DNA of 64,000 nt, from positions 1,550,001 through 1,614,000 of the forward strand of contig NZ_CP098806.1 in the NCBI RefSeq assembly GCF_023822005.2. Reading direction: 5' to 3'. The translations under genes were made by a program, and so were the position numbers. The DNA comes from Dyadobacter fanqingshengii. Lineage in GTDB: Bacteria; Bacteroidota; Bacteroidia; Cytophagales; Spirosomataceae. Shown here one piece after another: positions 9,329-18,043 of the stretch. The notes under the pieces were generated by a model that had not been told where the DNA came from, did no database searches, and worked only from the letters and a program-made list of their open reading frames with translations. Position 1 is the first letter of the stretch, and the number at the start of each line of letters is the position of its first letter.

Positions 9329-10648
9329 ATGGATCGTAGAACCTTTATAGAAAAGTCGGCGCTTACGGGTGCCGCACTATCTAGTGCCGCCTTCTCCTCT
9401 CTGCCACTTTTAAGCGCCATAAGCCGCGCCGCTCCTTACCGCACGGCATTGATCGGGACAGGCTGGTGGGGAACCAACATCCTTCGTTGCGCGCTGCAAT
9501 CGGGCGAAAATAAGCTGGTTGCGCTGTGCGATGTAGATGATAACCAGCTCAAAGTTTGCGCCGCGGAGATGTCCAAGCTAACACCGGACAAGCCAAAGAT
9601 TTACAAAGATTACCGCGAACTTCTGGCCAAAGAAAAACCTGAAGTGGTCATCGTCGCAACACCGGATCACTGGCATGCCCTGTGCTGCATCGCTGCCATC
9701 GAATCGGGCGCGCATGTGTACGTGGAGAAACCCATTTCGCATACGATCAAGGAAGGACGGGCCATGGTGAATGCGACGCGCAAGCACGGGAAGATCGTGC
9801 AAGTGGGCACGCACAGGCGCGTTTCACCGCATAATGTGTCGGGGATGGAATTCCTGAAATCGGGTAAGGCTGGTAAAATTGGTATGGCGCGCGCATTTGT
9901 GCATTATGGTGGCGGACCGGGACAAAAAACGCCCGACTCCGAACCGCCGCAAGGGTTAGACTGGGACTTTTACTGCGGCCCGGCCCAATTGCTGCCTTAT
10001 AACAAAACCATGCACCCGAGAGGATTTCGGGGTTATCTCAATTTCGCAAACGGAACATTAGGCGACTGGGGCATTCACTGGCTAGACCAGGTTTTGTGGT
10101 GGTCCGAACAAAAATATCCGAAGAAAATTTATTCAACCGGCGGTCGTGCGATAAGACAGGACAATACGGATGCGCCGGACCATCAGGTTGCGGTTTACGA
10201 TTTTGACGGTTTTACACTGGAATGGGAACACCGGAATTTCGCTGCAAACAATGCCGAGAAAACGCATCCGCAACAAGCAGTGGGTGTCTATTTCTACGGA
10301 ACCGAAGGCACATTCCATATGGGCTGGCTTGATGGCTGGACGTTCTACCCAACTGACCCAAAGAAGCCGGTCATTCACCAGGATGCGCAGCTGAACAAAC
10401 CGGATGATCAGAACATTGCGCAGCTTTGGGCGAATTTTATCGAATCAATCAAAACCAACAAACCGCCGATCTCTGAAATTGAAATTGGACAGCGTTCGAC
10501 GAACGTGGCGTTGCTGGGGATGCTTTCTTACAAGTTGGGAAGAAGCATTATCTGGGACGGGGAAAAGGAAACCATCGAAGGCGATGCGGAGGCAAACAAG
10601 CTTTTGAGCAGAGAATATCGGGGTGAATGGAAATACCCACAGGCATAG
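9329..10648 (+). CDS. Gfo/Idh/MocA family oxidoreductase with Tat signal
   Basis: 439 aa. The N-terminus MDRRTFIEKSALTGAALSS is a twin-arginine signal, common in this group in Bacteroidota, so the enzyme probably folds with its NAD(P) cofactor and is exported. Seen: Rossmann motif LIGTGWWGTNILR (about 40-52), the cofactor-side motif EKPISHTIKEG around residues 132-142 with the usual E-K-P, then the large C-terminal alpha/beta domain (GDWGIHWLDQVLWW). The substrate is likely a sugar or inositol derivative; it cannot be fixed from sequence. It forms an operon with the CE7 esterase gene before it and is closed by a strong terminator. Confidence 0.88.
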   Translation: MDRRTFIEKSALTGAALSSAAFSSLPLLSAISRAAPYRTALIGTGWWGTNILRCALQSGENKLVALCDVDDNQLKVCAAEMSKLTPDKPKIYKDYRELLAKEKPEVVIVATPDHWHALCCIAAIESGAHVYVEKPISHTIKEGRAMVNATRKHGKIVQVGTHRRVSPHNVSGMEFLKSGKAGKIGMARAFVHYGGGPGQKTPDSEPPQGLDWDFYCGPAQLLPYNKTMHPRGFRGYLNFANGTLGDWGIHWLDQVLWWSEQKYPKKIYSTGGRAIRQDNTDAPDHQVAVYDFDGFTLEWEHRNFAANNAEKTHPQQAVGVYFYGTEGTFHMGWLDGWTFYPTDPKKPVIHQDAQLNKPDDQNIAQLWANFIESIKTNKPPISEIEIGQRSTNVALLGMLSYKLGRSIIWDGEKETIEGDAEANKLLSREYRGEWKYPQA

Positions 10649-10651
10649 GCA

Positions 10652-10689
10652 CAAAAAAGGGATTGTTAAAGCTAACAATCCCTTTTTTG
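10652..10689. terminator. Bidirectional rho-independent terminator
   Basis: Perfect 17-bp inverted repeat (10652-10668 and 10673-10689) with a 4-nt loop AAGC. One end of the stem is A-rich and the other T-rich, so it can terminate both the rightward oxidoreductase gene and the leftward gene ending at 10692. Confidence 0.92.
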
Positions 10690-10691
10690 TT

Positions 10692-11048
10692 TTAATCGAT
10701 CTTCACAACTTCTGCTGGAATGTTGTACTGATCTATGATTTCGCGTGTGAACCTGACATGTCCTCTTGGCGCCATCAGATATAATTTAGCACCTTTCATG
10801 CCGGCAAGCTCGCTTAGCAACTTCCATTTAGAAATGCTGCCACGAAGCTGATCGGTTTTCATTGACACTTCAAGATAGTGCCTGTTGAACATATTTACGC
10901 CAGTAACATCCGGGGTAAATTTGGCATTGTCGGCGGCCCGTTCGTAGGACTTCGGTGTTTCAAACCCTTCCATATTGGCCTGGATATCCTTAAACCCATG
11001 CGCCTGTGCCCACTTTACCACAAGTGGAATAAATAATTCCTTTTCCAT
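10692..11048 (-). CDS. Small hypothetical protein, possible PD-(D/E)xK-like fold
   Basis: 118 aa, not recognised. No signal peptide or membrane segment, so cytosolic. The middle reads FTPDVTGV, then RHYLEVSMK about ten residues later, then a helix and LYLMAPRGHVRF. A PD, an acidic residue followed by a lysine on a beta strand, and an alpha/beta layout recall the nuclease-like PD-(D/E)xK fold, but the ExxxK spacing is not canonical, so this is only a suggestion. It stands alone on its strand with its own likely promoter (11171-11202) and ends at the shared terminator. Confidence 0.6.
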   Translation of the reverse strand: MEKELFIPLVVKWAQAHGFKDIQANMEGFETPKSYERAADNAKFTPDVTGVNMFNRHYLEVSMKTDQLRGSISKWKLLSELAGMKGAKLYLMAPRGHVRFTREIIDQYNIPAEVVKID

Positions 11049-11170
11049 AATATTAAATGAATAATTTTTTCTCTCCCGTCAACCAGGGAACTCCATAAAA
11101 ATCAAACTAAACTGAGCAGAGGAAGTATTTTACCGAAAGCAGTCTGGAATGTAGTATTCTTACTAATCAT

Positions 11171-11202
11171 GAAAGGTACAGTTTTTTGCCCTAAACAGCA
11201 AA
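11171..11202 (-). promoter_or_regulatory. Probable Bacteroidota promoter
   Basis: Reading leftward: TTTG (11199-11202), a 20-nt spacer, then TACCTTTC (11171-11178). This matches the Bacteroidota -33/-7 pattern (TTTG and TAnnTTTG) except for the last base of the -7 box. It would drive the gene starting at 11048 with a leader of about 120 nt. Confidence 0.45.
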
Positions 11203-11218
11203 TTTTTAGCCCAATCAG

Positions 11219-11545
11219 TTAGTCGTCCATTTCGTCCAGAAAGTTGTTATAAGCCCTTAAAAGCTCCTGGTGTGCTTTGGTGTTTTTTTGTAAAAGCGCC
11301 AGCGCCACGCCTTTGCGATAAATTTCTTCCGCTTTTTCCGTTTCTTCTTTTGCAGCAAAAAATGAACCAGCGTGGTAATATGTGGGCAGGTAATCGGGAT
11401 GTTCCGTCAAAAGGATATCAAAAAAATGAGCAGCTTTTTCCAGATCCGACTTGCTATACTCAATGGCAAGGGCGTAAACATTGAAGGGATCGCTGGGATC
11501 TTCGTCATAAAAGCTGAGCAAATTGCTGAGTAAAGTGCTGTCCAT
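11219..11545 (-). CDS. Small tetratricopeptide-repeat protein
   Basis: 108 aa, entirely helical. Two to three TPR-like units can be seen: DPFNVYALAIEYSKSDLEKAA, PDYLPTYYHAGSFFAAKEE and TEKAEEIYRKGVALALLQKN, with the A/Y/G spacing of the repeat. No signal peptide. A protein-protein adaptor role is likely; the partner is unknown. It is divergent from etfB (95 nt between start codons), which puts both promoters in that gap. Confidence 0.8.
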   Translation of the reverse strand: MDSTLLSNLLSFYDEDPSDPFNVYALAIEYSKSDLEKAAHFFDILLTEHPDYLPTYYHAGSFFAAKEETEKAEEIYRKGVALALLQKNTKAHQELLRAYNNFLDEMDD

Positions 11546-11640
11546 TGTATATTATTATGCTTGCATACTATTTAAGATTTCCCTTAATTTGCCCGGACAA
11601 AGTGATGTTCATACCAAGCTATAATTCTAAATAAAAGCTC

Positions 11641-12378
11641 ATGAAAATACTCGTTTGTATATCCAATGTGCCCGATACAACCGCTAAGATAACATTTACG
11701 GACAACGACACCAGACTTAATAAAAACGGGGTCCAGTATATTATCGGCCCGTATGATGATTACGCGCTGGCAAGAGGTGTTGAATTAAAAGAACAATCGG
11801 GCGGAACGTTAACCGTGCTGCACGTGGGCGAAGCGGACGCCGATCCACAGATCCGTAAGGCGCTTGCCATCGGTGCAGATGATGCGATCCGCGTGAATGC
11901 TGATCCCCTAGACTCCTATTTCGTAGCTGTTCAAATTGCGCATGTGGCCAAACAAAACAACTTCGATCTCATCCTGATGGGCCGCGAATCTATTGATTAC
12001 AACAGCGGCGTTGTGCATGGACTGGTAGGCGAAATGTTGGGAATTGGCTCCTACTCTCCCGTTATGAAACTGGATATTGAAGGTGGCTCCGCAACGATCA
12101 GCCGCGAAATAGACGGCGGAAAAGAAATCCTGAAAGCGCCGCTGCCACTTGTGCTGGGCTGCCAGGAACCTATCGCGGAGTGGAAAATTCCAAATATGCG
12201 TGGCATTATGACGGCACGCACAAAACCTTTGAGCGTAGTTGAACCGGTTTCTGTGGACGAAATGACCGTGCCTGAAAAATACTTTCTGCCCGCTCCGAAA
12301 GGCGCATGTAAAATGATCCCGGCCAGCGAGGCAGAGACATTGATCCGGCTTTTGCAAACAGAAGCAAAAGTGCTGTGA
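11641..12378 (+). CDS. etfB: Electron transfer flavoprotein beta subunit
   Basis: 245 aa, normal length. EtfB binds AMP and pairs with EtfA to carry electrons from acyl-CoA dehydrogenases and related flavoenzymes to the quinone pool through ETF-quinone oxidoreductase. Seen: N-terminal MKILVCISNVPDT, the AMP-site region DLILMGRESIDYNSGVVHG (about 102-120) and the recognition-loop region near residues 180-200. The etfA gene follows after 38 nt. No ETF-QO or acyl-CoA dehydrogenase gene is in the window. Confidence 0.95.
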   Translation: MKILVCISNVPDTTAKITFTDNDTRLNKNGVQYIIGPYDDYALARGVELKEQSGGTLTVLHVGEADADPQIRKALAIGADDAIRVNADPLDSYFVAVQIAHVAKQNNFDLILMGRESIDYNSGVVHGLVGEMLGIGSYSPVMKLDIEGGSATISREIDGGKEILKAPLPLVLGCQEPIAEWKIPNMRGIMTARTKPLSVVEPVSVDEMTVPEKYFLPAPKGACKMIPASEAETLIRLLQTEAKVL

Positions 12379-12416
12379 TCATCCTGAATCAACTTATAAA
12401 TTAAAACTGAGAGCAA

Positions 12417-13388
12417 ATGTCAGTCCTTATATATGTAGAACTGGATAACGGTTCAATCAAAAAAACATCGCTGGAAGCAGTGGCTTACGGCGCAAAGGTC
12501 GCAGAGAAAACAGGAGATAAAGCGGTTGTTCTGGCCATCGGGCAGGCGGCCTCTTCTGCACTTGAATTAGCAGGAAATTACGGCGCTTCCAAAGTGCTGC
12601 ATGCATCGGACGAGAAACTAACGCATGAAAACAGTCTTGCATACGCCGATGCGCTGGCGCAGGCAGCCGGGCAGGAAAGCAGCAAGATCATAATTCTTTC
12701 CAAATCCGGCCTGGGTGATGCCATGGCAGCGCGGGCTGCAGCAAAGCTGAAAGCGGGTGTTGTTTCCGGCGTTACCGCATTGCCCGAGATCAATGGTTCG
12801 TTTACGGTGACGCGCGGCATTTTTACAGGAAAAGCATTCGCGACGACTGAAATGAAATCAGATGTAAAAATCCTGGTCGTGAAAAAAAATGTGATTGAGA
12901 TCGATGAGAACGATGTGGCTTCTGCAAATGCTGTTGTTGAGCCATTTACGCCTCAGCTGCGCGACGCTGATTTTCAGGCTTCCGTTGTGAATGTTGAGAA
13001 AGCAAGCTCGGAACTGTCGCTCACGGAGGCACAGGTTATCGTTTCAGGTGGCCGCGGAATGAAAGGGCCTGAACATTGGCAACCCTTGCTGGATCTTGCC
13101 AAAGCGTTAGGCGCTGCTACGGGATGTTCAAAACCCGTTTCAGATCTGGACTGGCGCCCGCACCATGAACACATCGGCCAGACAGGCATCAAAGTTGCGC
13201 CTAATCTCTACATTGCTTGCGGAATCTCCGGTGCAATCCAGCATCTTGCCGGTGTGAACGGCTCCAAATGCATTGTGGTCATCAATAAGGACCCCGAAGC
13301 ACCGTTTTTCAAAGCGGCAGATTACGGAATTATTGGCGATGTTTTCGAAATTTTGCCCAAACTGACAGAGGCTGCCAAAAAACTGTAA
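12417..13388 (+). CDS. etfA: Electron transfer flavoprotein alpha subunit
   Basis: 323 aa, normal length. Two halves can be seen: an N-terminal domain with the pattern [16 protein letters not shown] (about 105-120) and the C-terminal FAD domain from about 195, with [36 protein letters not shown] and [18 protein letters not shown]. All are diagnostic of EtfA. It forms the FAD-carrying heterodimer with the etfB product just upstream. The possible terminator/dyad at 13518-13551 lies after it. Confidence 0.95.
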   Translation: MSVLIYVELDNGSIKKTSLEAVAYGAKVAEKTGDKAVVLAIGQAASSALELAGNYGASKVLHASDEKLTHENSLAYADALAQAAGQESSKIIILSKSGLGDAMAARAAAKLKAGVVSGVTALPEINGSFTVTRGIFTGKAFATTEMKSDVKILVVKKNVIEIDENDVASANAVVEPFTPQLRDADFQASVVNVEKASSELSLTEAQVIVSGGRGMKGPEHWQPLLDLAKALGAATGCSKPVSDLDWRPHHEHIGQTGIKVAPNLYIACGISGAIQHLAGVNGSKCIVVINKDPEAPFFKAADYGIIGDVFEILPKLTEAAKKL

Positions 13389-13517
13389 AAACTGCGCTTT
13401 TGAGCCATATTTAAATTAATATTAATAAATACCCGCCGGTCAGATTAAAAAAAATAGCTTAAAAATCAGATAATTAAGCTGCTTTATTTGCATCCGGCTG
13501 TCGGTGAGGCTCTTCTT

Positions 13518-13551
13518 AACCCGTACTTCATTTTTTTATGCAGTACGGGTT
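13518..13551 (+). terminator. Probable terminator after etfA (or operator dyad)
   Basis: Perfect 10-bp inverted repeat AACCCGTACT / AGTACGGGTT with a 14-nt T-rich loop, followed by a T-rich tract. It sits 130 nt past etfA and directly abuts the likely -7 box of the next gene, so it could also act as an operator. Confidence 0.55.
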
Positions 13552-13554
13552 AAT

Positions 13555-13562
13555 TATTTTTG
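13555..13562 (+). promoter_or_regulatory. Likely -7 promoter element of the bifunctional nuclease gene
   Basis: TATTTTTG matches TAnnTTTG exactly. It lies 69 nt before the ATG at 13632. No clear TTTG sits at the -33 position; that area is occupied by the dyad. Confidence 0.45.
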
Positions 13563-13631
13563 CAACTTCGATTATAAATATCCAAGATATTCACCACAAC
13601 TGTTAACCAAACTTGCGCATTTAGTTTAAAC

Positions 13632-14228
13632 GTGAAAAAAATCAAGTTAGAAATTCTCGGGCTGTCTCCAAGCCAATCTCAGGCCGGTTCCTTTGCACTG
13701 GTTCTTGGCGAAGAACTGGGCAACCGCCGCCTGCCCATTATAATTGGTGTGTTCGAAGCGCAGGCCATTGCAGTACAAATTGAAAATATTGTCCCAAACC
13801 GCCCGATGACCCACGATCTGTTCAAGTCGTTTGCGGATGGAATGAACTATACATTAAAAGAAATCGTCATTTCTGACCTGAAAGAGGGCATTTTTTACGC
13901 CAAGATCGTCTGCACAGATAATCTCAGGGAAGTTGAAATCGACGCCCGCCCTTCCGATGCAATTGCCATTGGTTTAAGGTTTGACATTCCTATTTTCACT
14001 TTTGAAGCCATTCTTTCGGAAGCAGGAATTGTTTCCAGTTCCTTAACCGAGGATGAAGAAGATGATGAAGATGCGGTGAAAGAAACATTGAAAGCCACAG
14101 GTTCATCCAAAGAGCAGCTGCGCGACCTTACATTCGACGAGTTGCAACGCATGCTGGACGATGCACTTTCCAAAGAGGATTACGAAAAAGCTGCGAGCAT
14201 TCGCGACGAGATGGGCCGGAGAAACTAA
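13632..14228 (+). CDS. Bifunctional nuclease domain protein with C-terminal UVR motif
   Basis: 198 aa. Residues 1 to about 135 form the BFN domain (DUF151), with ILGLSPSQSQAGSFALVLGE, RRLPIIIGVFEAQAIA and ARPSDAIAIGLRF as seen in the family. An acidic linker (EDEEDDEDAV) leads to a UVR motif at about 165-198 (LQRMLDDALSKEDYEKAASI), the UvrB/UvrC interaction helix. Plant and bacterial BFN proteins show RNase/DNase activity in vitro; the cellular role is not settled. The start GTG/ATG choice is GTG at 13632, as no better codon precedes the conserved block. Its own promoter lies behind the dyad after etfA. Confidence 0.88.
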   Translation: MKKIKLEILGLSPSQSQAGSFALVLGEELGNRRLPIIIGVFEAQAIAVQIENIVPNRPMTHDLFKSFADGMNYTLKEIVISDLKEGIFYAKIVCTDNLREVEIDARPSDAIAIGLRFDIPIFTFEAILSEAGIVSSSLTEDEEDDEDAVKETLKATGSSKEQLRDLTFDELQRMLDDALSKEDYEKAASIRDEMGRRN

Positions 14229-14300
14229 TCCGATGGCCCTGGGCAAAGTTAAAAATAGTTAACAAACCCGCCTTTGTCGTCCATATGACATTATAATTCT

Positions 14301-14308
14301 TATTTTTG
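14301..14308 (+). promoter_or_regulatory. Likely -7 promoter element of the ftsX run
   Basis: TATTTTTG matches TAnnTTTG, with TTTG at 14273-14276 upstream (24-nt spacer, slightly long). Expected transcript start near 14312, about 50 nt before the ftsX ATG. Confidence 0.55.
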
Positions 14309-14361
14309 CCATCGTTCAAACATTGGTTTGAGCCAACCGCTAAGCGAAACCTTACGCTCTT

Positions 14362-15240
14362 ATGCCTAAAAAAAAGAAGATTGGAAGTTACCCCAATGCA
14401 ATGATTGTAATGAGCCTCACAGCAGCATTGTTCCTGATCGGTTTTTGCGGGCTGCTGGTGATCCAATCCAAAAAACTGGTTTCCATTATCCGTCAGAACA
14501 TTGAGGTCCGCGTTTTTTTAAATAAAGAAGAAACCAAAGCCGGGCAGGATTCCATATTAAGCGTTATCAAAGCAAAACCTTTCGTACTCACTTCCACCGA
14601 GGTTAAGCCCATCACATTTGTTTCCAAAGAGGAAGCAGCTAAGGAATTTATCGAAGGCACAAAAGAGGATTTTGTTACTTTCCTGGGAGAAAATCCATTG
14701 CGCGACAGTTATCGTGTTAAAATCCAGGAAGATTATTTCGAAGAAGCCAAGTTACAACTGATCAAAAAAGACCTCGAAAAAATAAAAGGCGTTTACGAAG
14801 TCGTCTATCAGGAAGATCTGGCGGATAGCATTAACCGGAACGTTACTAAAATTTACGTCGTGCTGGCCAGCTTTGCACTGATCATGCTGATAATCATTGT
14901 ATTACTGGTTAATAACACCATTAAGCTCGCCATTTACTCCCAGCGTTTCCTGATCCGCAGTATGCAGCTCGTGGGCGCTACCAACGGATTTATCCAACGT
15001 CCTTACGTCATGCGCGGTGCCATTCAAGGCTTGATTGGCGGCGTTATGGCGGGTGCGTTACTAGTCGGTCTACAACAGCTCGCAGTTCGCAATGTAGAGG
15101 GCTTAGGTATGTTACAGGAATACGACAAGATTATTATTCTGATCGCCTCCGTGCTTTTACTGGGCATTCTGATCGGCATTTCGAGCACTTACCAGTCATT
15201 GGCTCGTTACCTTAGAATGGCGTTGGATGATCTTTATTGA
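14362..15240 (+). CDS. ftsX: Cell division protein FtsX
   Basis: 292 aa, usual length. FtsX is the permease half of FtsEX, which couples ATP hydrolysis in the cytoplasm to activation of peptidoglycan hydrolases at the septum. Seen: cytoplasmic basic N-terminus (MPKKKKIG), TM1 about 15-38, a periplasmic domain about 40-165 (VRVFLNKEET, ENPLRDSYRVKI), then TM2 about 170-192, TM3 about 218-242 and TM4 about 262-285, with the SMQLVGATNGFIQRPY loop conserved in FtsX. No ftsE lies next to it, which is common in Bacteroidota. It heads a run with DUF3098, uppP, truB and ribF. Confidence 0.93.
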   Translation: MPKKKKIGSYPNAMIVMSLTAALFLIGFCGLLVIQSKKLVSIIRQNIEVRVFLNKEETKAGQDSILSVIKAKPFVLTSTEVKPITFVSKEEAAKEFIEGTKEDFVTFLGENPLRDSYRVKIQEDYFEEAKLQLIKKDLEKIKGVYEVVYQEDLADSINRNVTKIYVVLASFALIMLIIIVLLVNNTIKLAIYSQRFLIRSMQLVGATNGFIQRPYVMRGAIQGLIGGVMAGALLVGLQQLAVRNVEGLGMLQEYDKIIILIASVLLLGILIGISSTYQSLARYLRMALDDLY

Positions 15241-15289
15241 GCCATTTGTATTGAAAAAATATAAGTTTTAGAACACAGAAAATCTCAAA

Positions 15290-15508
15290 ATGATGAGTAA
15301 CACAAAAAACGAACTTCCATTTTCAACATCGAATTATACAACGATGTTAATCGGCATCGCGGTGATTCTCGCCGGTTTCCTCATCATGACATTTGACAGC
15401 ACCGAATTCGGTTTTGGATTTCTGGGGTTGACATTAGGCCCGCTGGTGACCATTACCGGCTTTATCATCGAGTTCTGGGCTATTTTACGTAAACCCCGTA
15501 ATTCATGA
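15290..15508 (+). CDS. DUF3098 small membrane protein
   Basis: 72 aa with two transmembrane helices (about 18-37 and 44-64) and a short basic C-terminus. The pattern [20 protein letters not shown] followed by [18 protein letters not shown] fits DUF3098. This small protein is regularly found between ftsX and uppP in Bacteroidota. No function is known. Its stop overlaps the uppP start by 4 nt (ATGA), indicating translational coupling. Confidence 0.85.
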   Translation: MMSNTKNELPFSTSNYTTMLIGIAVILAGFLIMTFDSTEFGFGFLGLTLGPLVTITGFIIEFWAILRKPRNS

Positions 15509-16284
15509 GCATTTGGCAAGCCATTATTTTAGCAATTGTTGAAGGGATTACCGAGTTTTTGCCCGTTTCGTCTACCGGCCACATGATCATCGCTTCCTCA
15601 TTTATGGGGATCAGTCATCTGGAATTCACTAAAATGTTCACGGTTAATATCCAGTTTGGCGCGATATTGTCCGTTCTGGTCCTCTACTGGAAGCGTTTTT
15701 TCCAAACGACAGACTTTTATTTCAAACTTTTTGTGGCATTTCTTCCAGCCGCGATCATTGGTTTTTTGCTGAATGATTTTATTGATGCAATGCTGGAAAA
15801 CGTAGTTGTGGTTGCCGTTTCCCTGCTTGTCGGCGGCATTATCCTGATTTTCATTGACCGCATTGCCAACGATAACACCCGCGAAAGAGAGATTTCTTAT
15901 TTCGATGCTCTTAAAATCGGCTTTTTCCAATGCATAGCCATGATCCCGGGCGTTTCAAGGTCGGCTTCAACGATCATCGGCGGCATGTTGCAGGGACTTT
16001 CCCGCAAGCAGGCAGCAGAGTTCAGCTTTTTCCTGGCGGTGCCGACCATGGCAGCAGCAGGCGGTTATAAGTTGCTGAAAACGTACGATACAATCCAGGC
16101 CGAAGACATTAAAATACTTTTGATTGGAAATTTGGTTGCATTTGTGGTTGCTATGCTTGCTATCAAGTTTTTTATCAGCTTTTTGACCAAATATGGTTTC
16201 AAAGTTTTCGGTTATTACCGCATCATTCTCGGGCTGATCCTTTTGGGGTTGCTTGCATCAGGCTACAAGCTGGACATCGTCTAA
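15505..16284 (+). CDS. uppP: Undecaprenyl-diphosphate phosphatase
   Basis: 259 aa membrane enzyme (BacA family) that dephosphorylates undecaprenyl pyrophosphate so that the lipid carrier can be reused for peptidoglycan and other envelope polymers. Seen: the two active-site motifs [15 protein letters not shown] (about 12-26) and [13 protein letters not shown] (about 149-161), with seven to eight hydrophobic helices. Length and motifs are normal. Translationally coupled to the DUF3098 gene before it, and overlapping or abutting truB after it. Confidence 0.95.
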   Translation: MSIWQAIILAIVEGITEFLPVSSTGHMIIASSFMGISHLEFTKMFTVNIQFGAILSVLVLYWKRFFQTTDFYFKLFVAFLPAAIIGFLLNDFIDAMLENVVVVAVSLLVGGIILIFIDRIANDNTREREISYFDALKIGFFQCIAMIPGVSRSASTIIGGMLQGLSRKQAAEFSFFLAVPTMAAAGGYKLLKTYDTIQAEDIKILLIGNLVAFVVAMLAIKFFISFLTKYGFKVFGYYRIILGLILLGLLASGYKLDIV

Positions 16285-16312
16285 GCGCTTCATTTCATAC
16301 GCATACCGCAAT

Positions 16313-17014
16313 TTGAATAACGAAAACAACATACCGGACGAAGGCGAAGTCATACTCATCGACAAGCCTTTGACCTGGACTTCATTTGACGTGGCCAACA
16401 AGCTCAAAAGAGCTTGCAAATTCAAGAAAATAGGTCATGCAGGCACATTAGACCCACTTGCCACGGGCTTGCTTATTTTGTGTACTGGGAAAAAAACCAA
16501 GCAAATTGACACTTATCAGGCGCAGGAAAAAGAATATACGGGCACATTGGTGCTAGGAAAAACCACGCCTTCCATTGACCTGGAAACAGCATTCGACGCC
16601 GAATTTCCAACCGATCACATTACGCCTGAAATCCTGGAAAGTGCCCGGCTGGCATTAACTGGCAGCATTACGCAGGTTCCGCCGATTTACTCCGCATTAC
16701 GCGTTGACGGTGAGCGGCTTTACAAGAAAGCGCGCCGCGGGGAAGAAGTTGAGATCAAGAAGCGCAATGTTGAAATTTCCCTTTTTGAAATCGATGCCAC
16801 GCATTTTCCGTTGGTTGATTTTAAGATCATTTGTTCAAAAGGTACTTATATTCGCAGTATGGTTCGCGATTTCGGTCAGCTGGCTGGCAGTGGCGCGTAT
16901 TTAAGCGCATTGTGCAGAACCCGGATCGGAGCGTTTGAACTGAAAAATGCGTGGAATCTTACCGATTTCATTCATCAAAAAAGACTTGAATTGAAGTTAG
17001 AAGTGGACGAATGA
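16313..17014 (+). CDS. truB: tRNA pseudouridine(55) synthase TruB
   Basis: About 233 aa. Makes pseudouridine 55 in the T-loop of tRNAs. Seen: VILIDKPLTWTSFDVANKL at the N-terminus, the catalytic motif GHAGTLDPLATGLL with the nucleophilic Asp in GTLDP, PPIYSALRVDGERLYKKAR, and KGTYIRSMVRDFG. The frame stays open back to a TTG at 16253 inside uppP. I chose the TTG at 16313, just after the uppP stop, because it leaves a normal-length N-terminus; no ATG is available before the conserved block. Overlaps ribF by 4 nt (ATGA). Confidence 0.92.
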   Translation: MNNENNIPDEGEVILIDKPLTWTSFDVANKLKRACKFKKIGHAGTLDPLATGLLILCTGKKTKQIDTYQAQEKEYTGTLVLGKTTPSIDLETAFDAEFPTDHITPEILESARLALTGSITQVPPIYSALRVDGERLYKKARRGEEVEIKKRNVEISLFEIDATHFPLVDFKIICSKGTYIRSMVRDFGQLAGSGAYLSALCRTRIGAFELKNAWNLTDFIHQKRLELKLEVDE

Positions 17015-17937
17015 ATATTTATCATAGCCTGGATTCCTTTCAAAAACTGGAATATGGCGTCGTAACAAGCGGCACTTTCGACGGGGTGCATCTTGGACAT
17101 AAAAAAATACTTTCCCGGCTACGGGAAATCAGTGAACAGTCTGGCGGGGAAACCGTTGTGCTTACTTTCTGGCCGCATCCGCGTATGGTCGTTTCTGAAG
17201 ACAGCCAAGGTTTGCAATTGCTTTCGACGATTGACGAAAAGATCGAGCTGTTCTCGCAACTGGGCATACACCATTTGCTGATCGTGCCATTTACGCGGGC
17301 TTTTTCCGAGTTGTCCTGTCATGAATACATCAAAGAGATCCTTGTTGAAAAGATTGGCACGAAGAAACTCGTGATCGGTTACGACCACCGTTTTGGCCGC
17401 AACCGCGAAGGGAGCTTTGAGTTTTTACAACAAAATTGTGCTTCCTATGGCTTCGAAGTAGAAGAAATCCCGCGTCAGGACATTGAGGATATGGCCGTCA
17501 GCTCTTCCAGAATTCGTAAAGCACTGATTACAGGCCATGTAAGCGAGGCAAACGGTTTGTTAGGCAGGCCTTACACCCTTTCCGGCACGGTTGTCAAAGG
17601 CAAGCAACTCGGCCGCACCATCGGCTTCCCGACAGCGAATGTGCATTTGCATGAATCTTACAAATTAATCCCCATGGACGGAGTTTACGTTATCCACGTG
17701 ACTTACAACGGCGAAAAATTTAAAGGAATGCTGAATATAGGCGTCAGGCCGACCGTGGACGGGACCATGCGGACGATCGAAGCCAATCTGTTTGATTTTG
17801 ACAAAGAAATCTATGGTGAAGATTTGAAGCTGGAATTACTTCATTACCTGCGTCCGGAGCAAAAATTCGAAAGCCTGGATATGCTGGTTCGTCAGATTAA
17901 CATTGACAAAGAAAATTCTCTGGCATATTTCTCATAA
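17011..17937 (+). CDS. ribF: Bifunctional riboflavin kinase / FAD synthetase
   Basis: 308 aa, normal length. Converts riboflavin to FMN and then FAD. Seen: FAD synthetase domain (about 1-185) with GTFDGVHLGHKKIL and the SSSRIRKALI motif, then the riboflavin kinase domain (about 185-305) with GRTIGFPTANVHL, DGVYVIHV and the NIGVRPT segment. ATG start overlaps the truB stop (ATGA), so the pair is translationally coupled. A terminator at 17958-17985 ends this run. Confidence 0.95.
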   Translation: MNIYHSLDSFQKLEYGVVTSGTFDGVHLGHKKILSRLREISEQSGGETVVLTFWPHPRMVVSEDSQGLQLLSTIDEKIELFSQLGIHHLLIVPFTRAFSELSCHEYIKEILVEKIGTKKLVIGYDHRFGRNREGSFEFLQQNCASYGFEVEEIPRQDIEDMAVSSSRIRKALITGHVSEANGLLGRPYTLSGTVVKGKQLGRTIGFPTANVHLHESYKLIPMDGVYVIHVTYNGEKFKGMLNIGVRPTVDGTMRTIEANLFDFDKEIYGEDLKLELLHYLRPEQKFESLDMLVRQINIDKENSLAYFS

Positions 17938-17957
17938 TTAAGCGTGCATATCTGGTA

Positions 17958-17985
17958 AAAAGCGTGTCCTTACCGGCACGCTTTT
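17958..17985 (+). terminator. Rho-independent terminator after ribF
   Basis: Stem AAAAGCGTG / CACGCTTTT (9 bp) with a 10-nt loop, 20 nt after the ribF stop. It separates the housekeeping run from the ergothioneine operon and argues against the upstream TTG start (17987) of the next gene. Confidence 0.85.
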
Positions 17986-18043
17986 ATTGTTATTTGGTGT
18001 AATTGCATTTTCAAACATTACAACCAAACAACACACCGCCTCT

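Noticed and set aside
17987..18043. Upstream TTG extension of the disulfide oxidoreductase
   Set aside because: It begins in the ribF terminator, and the extra residues do not belong to the family; the ATG at 18044 fits the FAD motif position.
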